A DNA stretch of 64,000 bases from Desulfolutivibrio sulfoxidireducens (GTDB lineage Bacteria > Desulfobacterota > Desulfovibrionia > Desulfovibrionales > Desulfovibrionaceae), in assembly GCF_013376475.1 (NCBI RefSeq), contig NZ_CP045508.1:3942001-4006000 (forward strand), given 5' to 3'. Below the pieces are notes generated by a model. That model ran no database searches. It had not been told where the DNA came from and was given only the letters and a program-made list of their open reading frames with translations. Below are positions 34,691 to 41,754 of this stretch, one piece after another. A program made the translations under genes and the position numbers. Position 1 is the first letter of the stretch, and each line of letters starts with the position of its first letter.

Positions 34691-35338
34691 ATGCTGGTTC
34701 GCGACTACATGACCATTCACGTCCATACCGTATCCCCCGACGACTCCATATCCGACGCGCTGTGCCTCATGCGTCAGAAAAAAATCAAACACCTGCCGGT
34801 GATCACGTCCGATCGTCATGTGGCCGGCATCCTCTCCGATCGGGACATCAAGGAATACATTCCCTCCAAGGGGACCTCCCTGGACATCTACGAGCTCAAC
34901 TACATCCTGGCCCGGACCAACGTGGACGCCATCATGAAGGCCCCGGTCCTGACCGCCGACCTGGACATGACCATTGAAGACGCGGCCATGATCATGCACG
35001 ACAGGGACATCGGCTGCCTGCCCGTGGTGGAAGACCACAAGCTCATGGGCATCATCTCGGACACGGACATCTTCCGGGTGCTCATCGAGATCACCGGGGT
35101 GCGCGGCGGCGGGCACCGCATCGCGGCCGTCATCGACGACACCTCCGGTTCCATCAAGGTCCTGGCCGACGAAATCCGCGACCACGGCTTCCGGCTGCAA
35201 TCCATCATGTCCTCCAGCGAAAAGGCCCCTCCGGGAAAACGCTACGTGGTCATCCGCACCCGGGGCGAGGGCGACTTCCCGGCCCTGACCGCGGCCCTGG
35301 AGGCCAAGCCCGGTCTGGGCGTGGTGCATAAGATCTAG
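34691..35338 (+). CDS. CBS-pair and ACT domain protein
   Basis: Cytoplasmic sensor protein of 215 residues. Two CBS repeats (about 1-60 and 75-135; MLVRDYM, LPVITSDRHVAGILSDRDI, then AIMKAPV and CLPVVEDHKLMGIISDTDI) form a Bateman module for adenine nucleotides or SAM. A C-terminal ACT domain (about 143-215, HRIAAVIDDTSGSIKVLADEI) typically binds amino acids. GGAGGA precedes ATG 34691. Its place directly behind a branched-chain amino-acid transporter, before a shared terminator, suggests it reports amino-acid status, but this is inference. Confidence 0.85.
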   Translation: MLVRDYMTIHVHTVSPDDSISDALCLMRQKKIKHLPVITSDRHVAGILSDRDIKEYIPSKGTSLDIYELNYILARTNVDAIMKAPVLTADLDMTIEDAAMIMHDRDIGCLPVVEDHKLMGIISDTDIFRVLIEITGVRGGGHRIAAVIDDTSGSIKVLADEIRDHGFRLQSIMSSSEKAPPGKRYVVIRTRGEGDFPALTAALEAKPGLGVVHKI

Positions 35339-35361
35339 CCCCCCCGCAACCGCATCTTCTG

Positions 35362-35392
35362 GACGCCCGCGCCTGCGCGGGCGTCTTTTTTT
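35362..35392 (+). terminator. intrinsic terminator of liv-CBS operon
   Basis: An 11-bp perfect stem (35362-35372 with 35375-35385), G/C-rich, two-base centre, followed at once by seven T (to 35392). It starts 24 bases after the CBS-ACT stop. Textbook Rho-independent structure. Confidence 0.9.
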
Positions 35393-35496
35393 GCGTCCGA
35401 TTTCCGGATGAATCCCGGAGCCGGGCCCTGGCGACGCGTTATTTTTTTATGCCTCGTGTCCTTCGGCCGTAACCATCCTCCCGATTCTTCCGCGCT

Positions 35497-35525
35497 TTGA
35501 CAAAAAAACGCCCATGTCGTAAATG
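35497..35525 (+). promoter_or_regulatory. candidate promoter of metal-uptake operon
   Basis: Perfect TTGACA (35497-35502), a 17-bp spacer and TAAATG (35520-35525; 3/6). The A-rich spacer start and nearness to the operator-like dyad at 35541 support it. Confidence 0.4.
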
Positions 35526-35540
35526 TGCCGTGTTACCTCT

Positions 35541-35561
35541 TTGATGATCGTACATCATGAA
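35541..35561. promoter_or_regulatory. imperfect dyad, candidate operator
   Basis: TTGATGATCGTACATCATGAA: the outer TT-ATGAT / ATCAT-AA parts are inverse complements, with a TGATG(6)CATCA core. It lies about 16 bases after the proposed -10 and 28 bases before the gene, where a repressor would block transcription. The regulator is unknown. Confidence 0.3.
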
Positions 35562-35588
35562 CAAAGACACTTTTCCGAGGTTTGCCCC

Positions 35589-36698
35589 ATGAAATCCACC
35601 GCCTTGCGCACGGCCCTGGCCCTGGTCTGCCTTTTTGGCCTCACCCCCGGCCTGTCCCGAGCCGCCGAAACGCGGTCGGTCACCGATGCGGCGGGAAACG
35701 CCGTCGAGGTCCCGGCCAAGGTGGAACGGGTCATCTGCTCCGGCCCCGGCTGCCTGCGGCTTCTGACCTACCTTCAGGCCCTGGACGTGGTGGTGGCCGT
35801 GGACGACATCGAGACCAAACGCACGGCCTTTGACGCCAGGCCCTACGCCCTGGCCCATCCCGAACTGAAGAAGTTGCCCCTTTTCGGGGAGTTTCGGGGC
35901 CACGACAACCCCGAACTCATCGCGGCCTTACAGCCCGCGCCCCAGGTCATTTTCAAGACCTATTCCACCATGGGCCTTGACCCCAAGACCCTGCGGGAAA
36001 AGACCGGCCTGCCGGTGGTGGTCCTGGACTACGGGGATCTGGGCAGGAACAGGCCGGCCCTGTACGCGGCCCTGCGGCTTGTGGGCGAGGTCGTGGGCAA
36101 AAAGGACCGGGCCGAGGCGGTCATCGCCTTCTTCGACGCCACCATTGCCGACCTCGAGGGCCGGGTGAAGGACCTACCCAAGGAGCGGCGCAAGACCTGC
36201 TACGTGGGCGGCATCGCCAAGAAGGGTCCCCACGGCCTCTTGTCCACCGAGCCCAATTATGCGCCCTTCGAGCTGGCCGGCTGCGTGAACGTGGCCCGGG
36301 AGGCCGGCGAGGACCTGGATCACGCCGCCGTGGCCAAGGAAAAACTTTTGGTGTGGGACCCGGCCTATCTCTTTATCGATCTGGCCACGGCCCAGATGGG
36401 CGACGCGGCCGGCGGGCTGTATGAGATTCGCACCGACCCGGTGTTCGCCGGGCTTTCGGCCAAGGCCTCGGGGCAGGTGTACGGCCTTTTGCCCTACAAC
36501 TGGTACACCACCAACTTCGGCTCGCTTCTGGCCGACGCCTACTTCATCGGCAAGACCGTCAATCCGGAAAGGTTCGCGGACGTGGACCCGGCGGCCAAGG
36601 CCGACGCAATCTACGCCTTCCTGGTAGGCCAGCCGGTCTTCGCCCAGATGACCGGGGCCTTCGGCGGGCTGGCCTTCAAACCCCTGCCCCTTAGGTAG
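35589..36698 (+). CDS. FecCD-type ABC transporter, substrate-binding protein
   Basis: Periplasmic binding protein of the iron-chelate/cobalamin class (COG0614), 369 residues. Signal peptide 1-25 (ending LSRAAE). The mature protein shows the two-lobe, helix-linked fold: VEVPAKVERVICSGPGCLRLLTYLQALD, LFGEFRGHDNPELIAALQPAPQVIF, then a long backbone helix and LLPYNWYTTNFGSLLADAYFIGK. GAGG precedes the ATG. Permease, ATPase and a FmdE-family gene follow. Ferric chelates are the family default, but the FmdE neighbour points to a molybdenum- or tungsten-related or other metal cargo (inference). Confidence 0.85.
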   Translation: MKSTALRTALALVCLFGLTPGLSRAAETRSVTDAAGNAVEVPAKVERVICSGPGCLRLLTYLQALDVVVAVDDIETKRTAFDARPYALAHPELKKLPLFGEFRGHDNPELIAALQPAPQVIFKTYSTMGLDPKTLREKTGLPVVVLDYGDLGRNRPALYAALRLVGEVVGKKDRAEAVIAFFDATIADLEGRVKDLPKERRKTCYVGGIAKKGPHGLLSTEPNYAPFELAGCVNVAREAGEDLDHAAVAKEKLLVWDPAYLFIDLATAQMGDAAGGLYEIRTDPVFAGLSAKASGQVYGLLPYNWYTTNFGSLLADAYFIGKTVNPERFADVDPAAKADAIYAFLVGQPVFAQMTGAFGGLAFKPLPLR

Positions 36699-36709
36699 CG
36701 GGGGAGGCC

Positions 36710-37780
36710 ATGCATTTCGGCGACGGCCGGCTGCCCGCGGCCTATCTGGCCCACATCGGCCGCAAGAAACTGTACATGATCCTGGCCCTGGCGGCCCTGG
36801 CCGTGCTGTTCGTGGCCTCGGTGTCCCTTGGCCCGGTTCGGGTGCCGCCCCTGGAGGTCCTGGCCGCCTTTTTCGGCCAGGCCGTAAGCCCCCGCAATCA
36901 GATCATCGTCATGTCCATCCGCCTGCCCCAGTCCCTGGCCGCGGCCGTGGCCGGCATGGCCCTGTCGGCGGCCGGGGCGGCCATGCAGTCCATCCTGCGC
37001 AACCCCTTGGGCTCCCCCTTCACCCTGGGCATCTCCCAGGCGGCGGCCTTTGGCGCGGCCTTTTCGGTGATCATCCTGGGCAGCGGGATCATGACCAGCA
37101 CCCAGGAGGGCGCGATCACCATCATAAACCCCTACCTGACCACGGGCCTGGCCTTCGCCTTCTGTCTCCTGGCCGCCCTGGTGGTGGTGGCCGTGTCCCG
37201 CCTGCGCGGGGCCACCCCGGAGGTCATGGTCCTGACCGGGGTGGCCATGGGCGCGCTTTTTACCGCCGGGACCATGTTTCTGCAGTATTTCGCCGACGAC
37301 AGGCAGCTTGCGGCCATGGTGTTTTGGACCTTCGGGGACGTGGCCCGGGCCAAGTGGGACACCCTGTCGTTCATGGCCGTGGTCTCCGTGCCGGTGATCG
37401 CCTATTTCTACCTCAATCGCCTCAATCTGAACGCCATCGACGCCGGGGACGAGACCGCCAAGGGCCTGGGGGTCCGGGTGGAGCGGCTGAGGCTTTTCGG
37501 CATGCTTCTGGCCTCGCTTCTGACGGCCACGGTGGTGGCCTTTCTGGGGGTCATCGGCTTCGTGGGGCTGGTGTGTCCGCACCTGGCCAGATGGATGGCC
37601 GGTGACGACCACCGCTTCCTTCTGCCCCTGTCCTGTCTTCTGGGGGCGCTGTTGCTCGTGGCCTCGGATACGGCGGCCAGGCTGGTCATCGCCCCGAGCG
37701 TCTTGCCGGTGTCGGTGCTGACGGCCTTTCTGGGCGCACCCACGTTCATCGCCCTGCTCCTGGGGAGGCGGAAACGATGA
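36710..37780 (+). CDS. FecCD-family ABC transporter permease
   Basis: Permease of 356 residues with about ten membrane helices. Family motifs: IRLPQSLAAAVAGMALSAAGAAMQSILRNPLGSPFTLGISQAAAFGAA, FWTFGDVARAKWD, GLGVRVERLRLFGMLLAS and FLGVIGFVGLVCPHLARWMAGDDHRFLLPLSCLLGALLLV (each shown in part in the usual order). GGGGGAGG lies just before the ATG. Its stop overlaps the ATPase gene by ATGA. It would form a homodimer channel with the next gene's product. Confidence 0.9.
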   Translation: MHFGDGRLPAAYLAHIGRKKLYMILALAALAVLFVASVSLGPVRVPPLEVLAAFFGQAVSPRNQIIVMSIRLPQSLAAAVAGMALSAAGAAMQSILRNPLGSPFTLGISQAAAFGAAFSVIILGSGIMTSTQEGAITIINPYLTTGLAFAFCLLAALVVVAVSRLRGATPEVMVLTGVAMGALFTAGTMFLQYFADDRQLAAMVFWTFGDVARAKWDTLSFMAVVSVPVIAYFYLNRLNLNAIDAGDETAKGLGVRVERLRLFGMLLASLLTATVVAFLGVIGFVGLVCPHLARWMAGDDHRFLLPLSCLLGALLLVASDTAARLVIAPSVLPVSVLTAFLGAPTFIALLLGRRKR

Positions 37781-38532
37781 AACTTCGCGCTAGGCAGCTC
37801 GATGTCGGCTACCGGGACCGCCCGGTGCTCATGGACGTGGACTTCGAGGTCGCCCCCGGGGAGATACTGGCCGTGCTCGGACGCAACGGCGTGGGCAAGA
37901 CCACGCTTCTGCGGACCTTAAACGCCATGCTCCCGGCCCGGGGCGGGGCGGTGCTGGTGGAGGACGCGGACATTCTGGGCCTCACCTCCCGGGAGATCGC
38001 CAGGACCATGGGCTATGTGCCCCAGCGCTCCGAGGCCGGCAAGCTCACGGCCTTTGACGCCATCCTGCTCGGCCGCGTGCCGCACCTGCGCTTTTCCGTG
38101 CGGCCCGAGGACCTGTGCGTGGTGGAGGCGGCCATCCGCCGCCTGGGGCTGGAGGAGTTGGCCCTGCGCAACCTGGACCGCATGAGCGGCGGCGAGCTTC
38201 AGAAGGTGTGCATCGCCCGGGCCCTGGTCCAGGAACCCTCGGTCCTGCTTCTGGACGAACCCACCAGCAGCCTGGACCTCAAGAACCAGATGGAGATCCT
38301 GTCGCTGGTGCGCGAGGTGGCCATGGGCCACGGGGTCGGGGTGGTCATGACCATGCACGACCTCTCGACGGCGCTACGGTTCGCGGACCGCTTCCTGTTT
38401 TTGCAAAAAGGCCGGGTGCTGGCCGTCTGCGATCGCGCCGGCCTCTCCTCGGAGGTCATCGGCGAGGCGTACGGGGTGCCCGTTTCCATCGAATGGATCA
38501 GGGGATGTCCGGTGGTCATCCCGGAAAACTGA
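37777..38532 (+). CDS. FecE-type ABC transporter ATP-binding protein
   Basis: ATPase of 251 residues. Walker A GRNGVGKTT, GYVPQRSE (Q loop), signature MSGGELQKVCIARAL, Walker B VLLLDEPTSSLDL and switch-His in TMHDLSTAL. The protein is of FecE/BtuD length. It is coupled to the permease by a 4-base overlap. The FmdE-family gene starts 25 bases downstream after AAGGAG, so it is likely in the same transcript. Confidence 0.91.
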   Translation: MKLRARQLDVGYRDRPVLMDVDFEVAPGEILAVLGRNGVGKTTLLRTLNAMLPARGGAVLVEDADILGLTSREIARTMGYVPQRSEAGKLTAFDAILLGRVPHLRFSVRPEDLCVVEAAIRRLGLEELALRNLDRMSGGELQKVCIARALVQEPSVLLLDEPTSSLDLKNQMEILSLVREVAMGHGVGVVMTMHDLSTALRFADRFLFLQKGRVLAVCDRAGLSSEVIGEAYGVPVSIEWIRGCPVVIPEN

Positions 38533-38557
38533 CGCGTCACGGCGAAGGAGTCGACTC

Positions 38558-39166
38558 ATGGGATGCGCGCTGACCAAGGAGCAACTGGACCGGGCCGTGG
38601 CCTTCCACGGCCATGAATGCCCGGGGCTGACCATCGGCCTGCGGGCCGCGGAACTGTGCCTGCGCGAACTCGGGCACAACGAGGAAAACCGCCTCGTGGC
38701 CGTGGTGGAGACGGACATGTGCGGGGTGGACGCCATCCAGGTCCTGACCGGCTGCACCTACGGCAAGGGCAACCTCATCCACCGCGACCTGGGCAAGATG
38801 GCCTTCTCGTTCTACCGGCGCAAGGACGGCGCCTGCTTTCGGGCCGTGCTGCGTCCCGAATCCCACGGGGCGGCGGGCGTCGAGGCCCGGGCGCTCATGA
38901 GGAAGGTCTTTTCCGGGAAGGCCACGCGGCAGGAGGAAGAACGTTGCGACGAAATGCGCGAGCGGTACCGCGAGCACCTGTTGTCCCTGGACCTTTCGGG
39001 CGTTTTCAGCCTGAGTGAGCCGCCGCCGCTTCCCCGGGACGCGGCGATCCTGGACAGCCTGACCTGCGAGTGCTGCGGCGAATCGACCATGGAGTCGCGC
39101 ACCCGCCGTTTTGACGGCAAGATATTGTGCATCCCCTGCTTCGAGGCTGTGGAGCAAAAACGGTAG
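38558..39166 (+). CDS. FmdE-family protein with C-terminal zinc ribbon
   Basis: A 202-residue protein of the FmdE family, named after formylmethanofuran dehydrogenase subunit E. The N-terminal core has FHGHECPGLTIGLRAAELCLRELG and VETDMCGVDAIQVLTGCTYGKGNL, the conserved metal-binding Cys/His set. The C-terminus has a treble-clef or ribbon motif CECCGE...CIPCF. Such proteins occur in bacteria without methanofuran and are often beside molybdenum or tungsten enzymes or metal transporters; their function is not settled. AAGGAG precedes the ATG. Being last in a FecCD-type transporter operon suggests a role in handling the imported metal or its cofactor. Confidence 0.83.
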   Translation: MGCALTKEQLDRAVAFHGHECPGLTIGLRAAELCLRELGHNEENRLVAVVETDMCGVDAIQVLTGCTYGKGNLIHRDLGKMAFSFYRRKDGACFRAVLRPESHGAAGVEARALMRKVFSGKATRQEEERCDEMRERYREHLLSLDLSGVFSLSEPPPLPRDAAILDSLTCECCGESTMESRTRRFDGKILCIPCFEAVEQKR

Positions 39167-39320
39167 ACACGCGCCGATTCGTGGCCACGCCCCTGGAGCC
39201 TGTGGCATTGGGGGCGTTTTGCCGTCCTGTTACCAACGAGGGCCGGGATGGTTCGGAGGCCGGGGCCCCTTGCCCTGGATTCCCGGCATCCGGAGGCACG
39301 AAGGCGAAAGGGGACGTCAA

Positions 39321-39349
39321 TTGACAGACAACCGGGTCATGGCTAACAA
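39321..39349 (+). promoter_or_regulatory. candidate promoter of TylF-like methyltransferase
   Basis: Perfect TTGACA (39321-39326), a 17-bp spacer and TAACAA (39344-39349; 3/6). It leaves a leader of about 118 bases. The rest of the 307-bp gap 39167-39473 shows nothing identifiable. Confidence 0.35.
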
Positions 39350-39473
39350 GAAACAGCGATGATGATGGCCCATTGCGGAGCAATCTGTTGCCTCTTGATC
39401 CAAAGAAGAGTGCACTCCCCTGTTTTCGCGCCTCTTCCGGCTACTCGTCTGCATAAAAGACTGGAGAAAGCCT

Positions 39474-40193
39474 TTGAAAACGGATTTAGGGAAATATCTG
39501 GTGCAGCTCTCCGCATTGGCAGAGCGCAACGATCCACAATTCTTCACGTCGTACTTGCACTTGTGCCACGCCTTGAAGATTTCGCAAACCAAGCCCAAAA
39601 GCCTTTGGGAACCTCTTAAACGGCGAGCGGTGATACAAGGCCTTCTGGAAACCGAAACCGTCCCGGGCGATGTGGCCGAGCTTGGTGTGTTCATGGGCGG
39701 CGGAACGTTTCTTCTCGCGGAAACGCTGATCAATATGCACTCTGACCGTGTCGTCTTTGCAGTGGATTCCTTCAAAGGGCTACCCGCCCCTCAGGAGCAG
39801 GACTGCATTCCGTCAAGAAACAACCAGACCCATTACGTAGAAGGCATGTTCAAAGAGGCCTCCTATGAATATCTTTCCCTTGTGCTCAAAATATGGGGTC
39901 TTGATAACCGGGTGAAAGTTTTTAAGGGTTTTTTTGAAGAAGTACTTCCAAAGGTCATAGCTTCTGATCATCAGTTCTCTTTGGTCATTATCGATGCGGA
40001 TCAGTATCAAGGCACGAAATTTTGCCTCAATTTCTTTTACGACATGGTTTCTTCCGGAGGAAGGATCTATGTCGATGACTACAAGGGGAGCTTCGCCGAG
40101 GGCGTCAACAGGGCCGTCGATGAATTCCTTGCCGAGAAAAACCAGGACATTGAGCAAGGCGGCGGCACAATGTGGTTTCTGCGGAAATCCTGA
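39474..40193 (+). CDS. TylF/macrocin-O-methyltransferase-like protein
   Basis: SAM-dependent methyltransferase of 239 residues. VAELGVFMGGGTFLLAETL is the SAM-binding glycine loop, VFAVDSFKGLPAP the acidic strand 2 and FSLVIIDADQYQGTKFCLNFFYDMVSSGGRIYVDDY the metal/catalytic region typical of the TylF group, which O-methylates sugars and related compounds. A TTG start preceded by GGAGA 7 bases upstream is used; no ATG fits. The gene is clearly lower in G+C than its neighbours and monocistronic, which suggests acquisition. The sugar substrate may be a surface glycan made by the clusters downstream (inference). Confidence 0.8.
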   Translation: MKTDLGKYLVQLSALAERNDPQFFTSYLHLCHALKISQTKPKSLWEPLKRRAVIQGLLETETVPGDVAELGVFMGGGTFLLAETLINMHSDRVVFAVDSFKGLPAPQEQDCIPSRNNQTHYVEGMFKEASYEYLSLVLKIWGLDNRVKVFKGFFEEVLPKVIASDHQFSLVIIDADQYQGTKFCLNFFYDMVSSGGRIYVDDYKGSFAEGVNRAVDEFLAEKNQDIEQGGGTMWFLRKS

Positions 40194-40407
40194 TTCAGAG
40201 TTCCACGTTGAGCGCATCCCCCGAGCCCAGAAGGAGCGGTTCCCTGTTCGGGCAGTTCTCGCGGCATCGAAGCGCCGGGCAAACGCGCCTCGCCTTCTTT
40301 GCTTCAGGCCGGCTTTCCCGTATTTTTCCTCTTCGCCTTGCTCCCAAGGCTGAAAACAGTTATGTTTTGTCGGGGATGCCCGGCATGCGTCCCGGAAGGT
40401 GTTTCCC

Positions 40408-40884
40408 ATGGCCGATTCTTTGGAAAAAAAGCAGTATCTGACGTTTTGCCTCGGCGAGGAGCTCTTCGCCCTGGAGTCGTCCCTGGTGCTCGAGGTGCTG
40501 GAGGTCCCGGCCATCACCCGCATCCCCCGGGTTCCGGAATTCCTTGTGGGCGTGATCAATCTGCGCGGCAACGCGGCCACCGTCGTGGACCTGCGCCGCA
40601 AGTTCGGGATGGCCTCCACCCGACACACCCGGGACACCTGCGTCATCGTGGTGGAACGCGAATTCGAGGGAGAATGCCTGGCTGTGGGACTTTTAGCCGA
40701 CTCGGTGCGCGAGGTCCTGGAGATCGCGCCGAACGACGTGGTTGGCCCGCCGGAGATGGGATTGTCCGTGGACGCCGCCTACGTAAGCGGCGTGGCCAGG
40801 CACGGAGACGGCTTTCTCATGCTGCTTGACGCCAGCCGCCTGTTGTCGATCGAGGAACTGGCCGCCCGAGCGGACCGGGGCTGA
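40408..40884 (+). CDS. CheW-like chemotaxis coupling protein
   Basis: A 158-residue single CheW domain: QYLTFCLGEELFALESSLVLEVLEVPAITRIPRVPEFLVGVINLRGNAATVVDLRRKFG is the diagnostic N-terminal half, with LLADSVREVLEI and GVARHGDGFLMLLDASRLL following. CheW bridges chemoreceptors and the CheA kinase at the inner membrane. GGAAGG precedes ATG 40408; GTG 40399 is in frame but inside that site. No CheA or receptor gene is near, so it may serve a distant array. Confidence 0.88.
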   Translation: MADSLEKKQYLTFCLGEELFALESSLVLEVLEVPAITRIPRVPEFLVGVINLRGNAATVVDLRRKFGMASTRHTRDTCVIVVEREFEGECLAVGLLADSVREVLEIAPNDVVGPPEMGLSVDAAYVSGVARHGDGFLMLLDASRLLSIEELAARADRG

Positions 40885-40942
40885 CCGCCAGCACCCCGCT
40901 GTTCCTCGGGATTTTTCCTCCACGCGACTTTTTTTTTAAATT

Positions 40943-40961
40943 GTGCAAATTTGTATTGCAC
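40943..40961. promoter_or_regulatory. small inverted repeat in csp leader region
   Basis: GTGCAA (40943-40948) and TTGCAC (40956-40961) are perfect complements around an A/T-rich 7-base loop, about 90 bases before the cold-shock gene. It could be an operator or part of a thermo-responsive leader. Confidence 0.25.
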
Positions 40962-41049
40962 TTTTCCGCAAACCTCGTAGGTTCCACCCGTCACACGTCT
41001 GGCCGGGCCACGCCCGCCGGGCAACACATTTATGGAGGAAGTATTTTTT

Positions 41050-41253
41050 ATGTCCCAGGAAGGCACCGTCAAGTGGTTCAACGAGAAGAAGGGGTTCGGC
41101 TTTATCGAGCAAAACGGCGGGGATGACGTGTTTGTTCATTTCTCGGCCATATCCGGCAACGGATTCAAAACCCTGCATGAAGGGGATCGGGTCAGCTTCG
41201 AGATTGTTTCCGGCGACAAGGGAGTCAAGGCGGCCAACGTCATGGTTCTGTAG
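41050..41253 (+). CDS. cold-shock protein (CspA family)
   Basis: A 67-residue OB-fold nucleic-acid chaperone. [17 protein letters not shown] holds RNP1 (KGFGFIE) and DVFVHFSAI is RNP2, followed by the conserved GDRVSFEI and AANVMVL ending. GGAGGA lies about 10 bases before ATG 41050; an in-frame ATG at 41032 overlaps that site and is not likely used. A leader of over 100 bases and its own terminator fit a single-gene unit regulated through mRNA structure, as is common for csp genes. Confidence 0.95.
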   Translation: MSQEGTVKWFNEKKGFGFIEQNGGDDVFVHFSAISGNGFKTLHEGDRVSFEIVSGDKGVKAANVMVL

Positions 41254-41277
41254 CCGTCTCAATACATCCGTTTCCCC

Positions 41278-41305
41278 AAGCCCCCGCATGACGGGGGCTT
41301 TTTTT
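41278..41305 (+). terminator. intrinsic terminator of csp gene
   Basis: A 9-bp stem (41278-41286 with 41292-41300), five-base loop, followed by a run of seven T counting the stem end. It begins 25 bases after the csp stop. Confidence 0.9.
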
Positions 41306-41399
41306 GTCGCCGGTCCCCTACGCCCCATTGCGGCGGGTGAGCCTGTTTCCGCTTTGCCTGGCCGTGGCCAGGAACTGTTCACGGCCTGTCCGGAGTGGT

Positions 41400-41705
41400 T
41401 CAGTCGCGCCGGATCACCTGGTGGTGGGTGACGAACATATCCGGGTCCAGGTCGAAAAGGGCGTCGTCGCCGTGCAGCCAGGCCCGGTCGAGGTCCTGCC
41501 CGGCAAAGGCCTGGATGGCCGTGAAATCCTCCCAGTAGGAGATCATGACGAAATGGGCCACCCCGCCGGCCTCCCGGCGCAGGATCGTGGCCCCCAGGTT
41601 CCCGGGCGTCTTTTTCACCTCGGCCACGCCCGTGGCCAGCAGGTGCGCCTCGAAGGCGTCGGCTTTGGAAAGCGGCGTGCGGCAGGTCCACAGTCTGGCG
41701 ATCAT
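41400..41705 (-). CDS. ABM-fold (antibiotic biosynthesis monooxygenase-like) protein
   Basis: A 101-residue dimeric ferredoxin-like alpha+beta barrel protein. The pattern MIARLWTCRTPLSKADAFEAHLL, then GNLGATILRREAGGVAHFVMISYWEDFTAIQAFAG and the C-terminal DMFVTHHQVI fits ABM/YgiN-type proteins. Members range from monooxygenases to enzymes without a known reaction. AAGGA precedes ATG 41705. It starts 49 bases after the radical SAM stop on the same strand and may be the last gene of that operon or an independent unit. Function unassigned. Confidence 0.7.
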   Translation of the reverse strand: MIARLWTCRTPLSKADAFEAHLLATGVAEVKKTPGNLGATILRREAGGVAHFVMISYWEDFTAIQAFAGQDLDRAWLHGDDALFDLDPDMFVTHHQVIRRD

Positions 41706-41754
41706 GGCGAGTCCTTTGCGTTTTGCGTCCCGGACGCCGCTGTCGGCATGCGGA

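Noticed and set aside
35393-35588. Cobalamin or molybdenum-cofactor riboswitch before the FecCD-type operon
   Set aside because: No conserved boxes or long paired structure were seen; a simple promoter plus dyad explains the region better.
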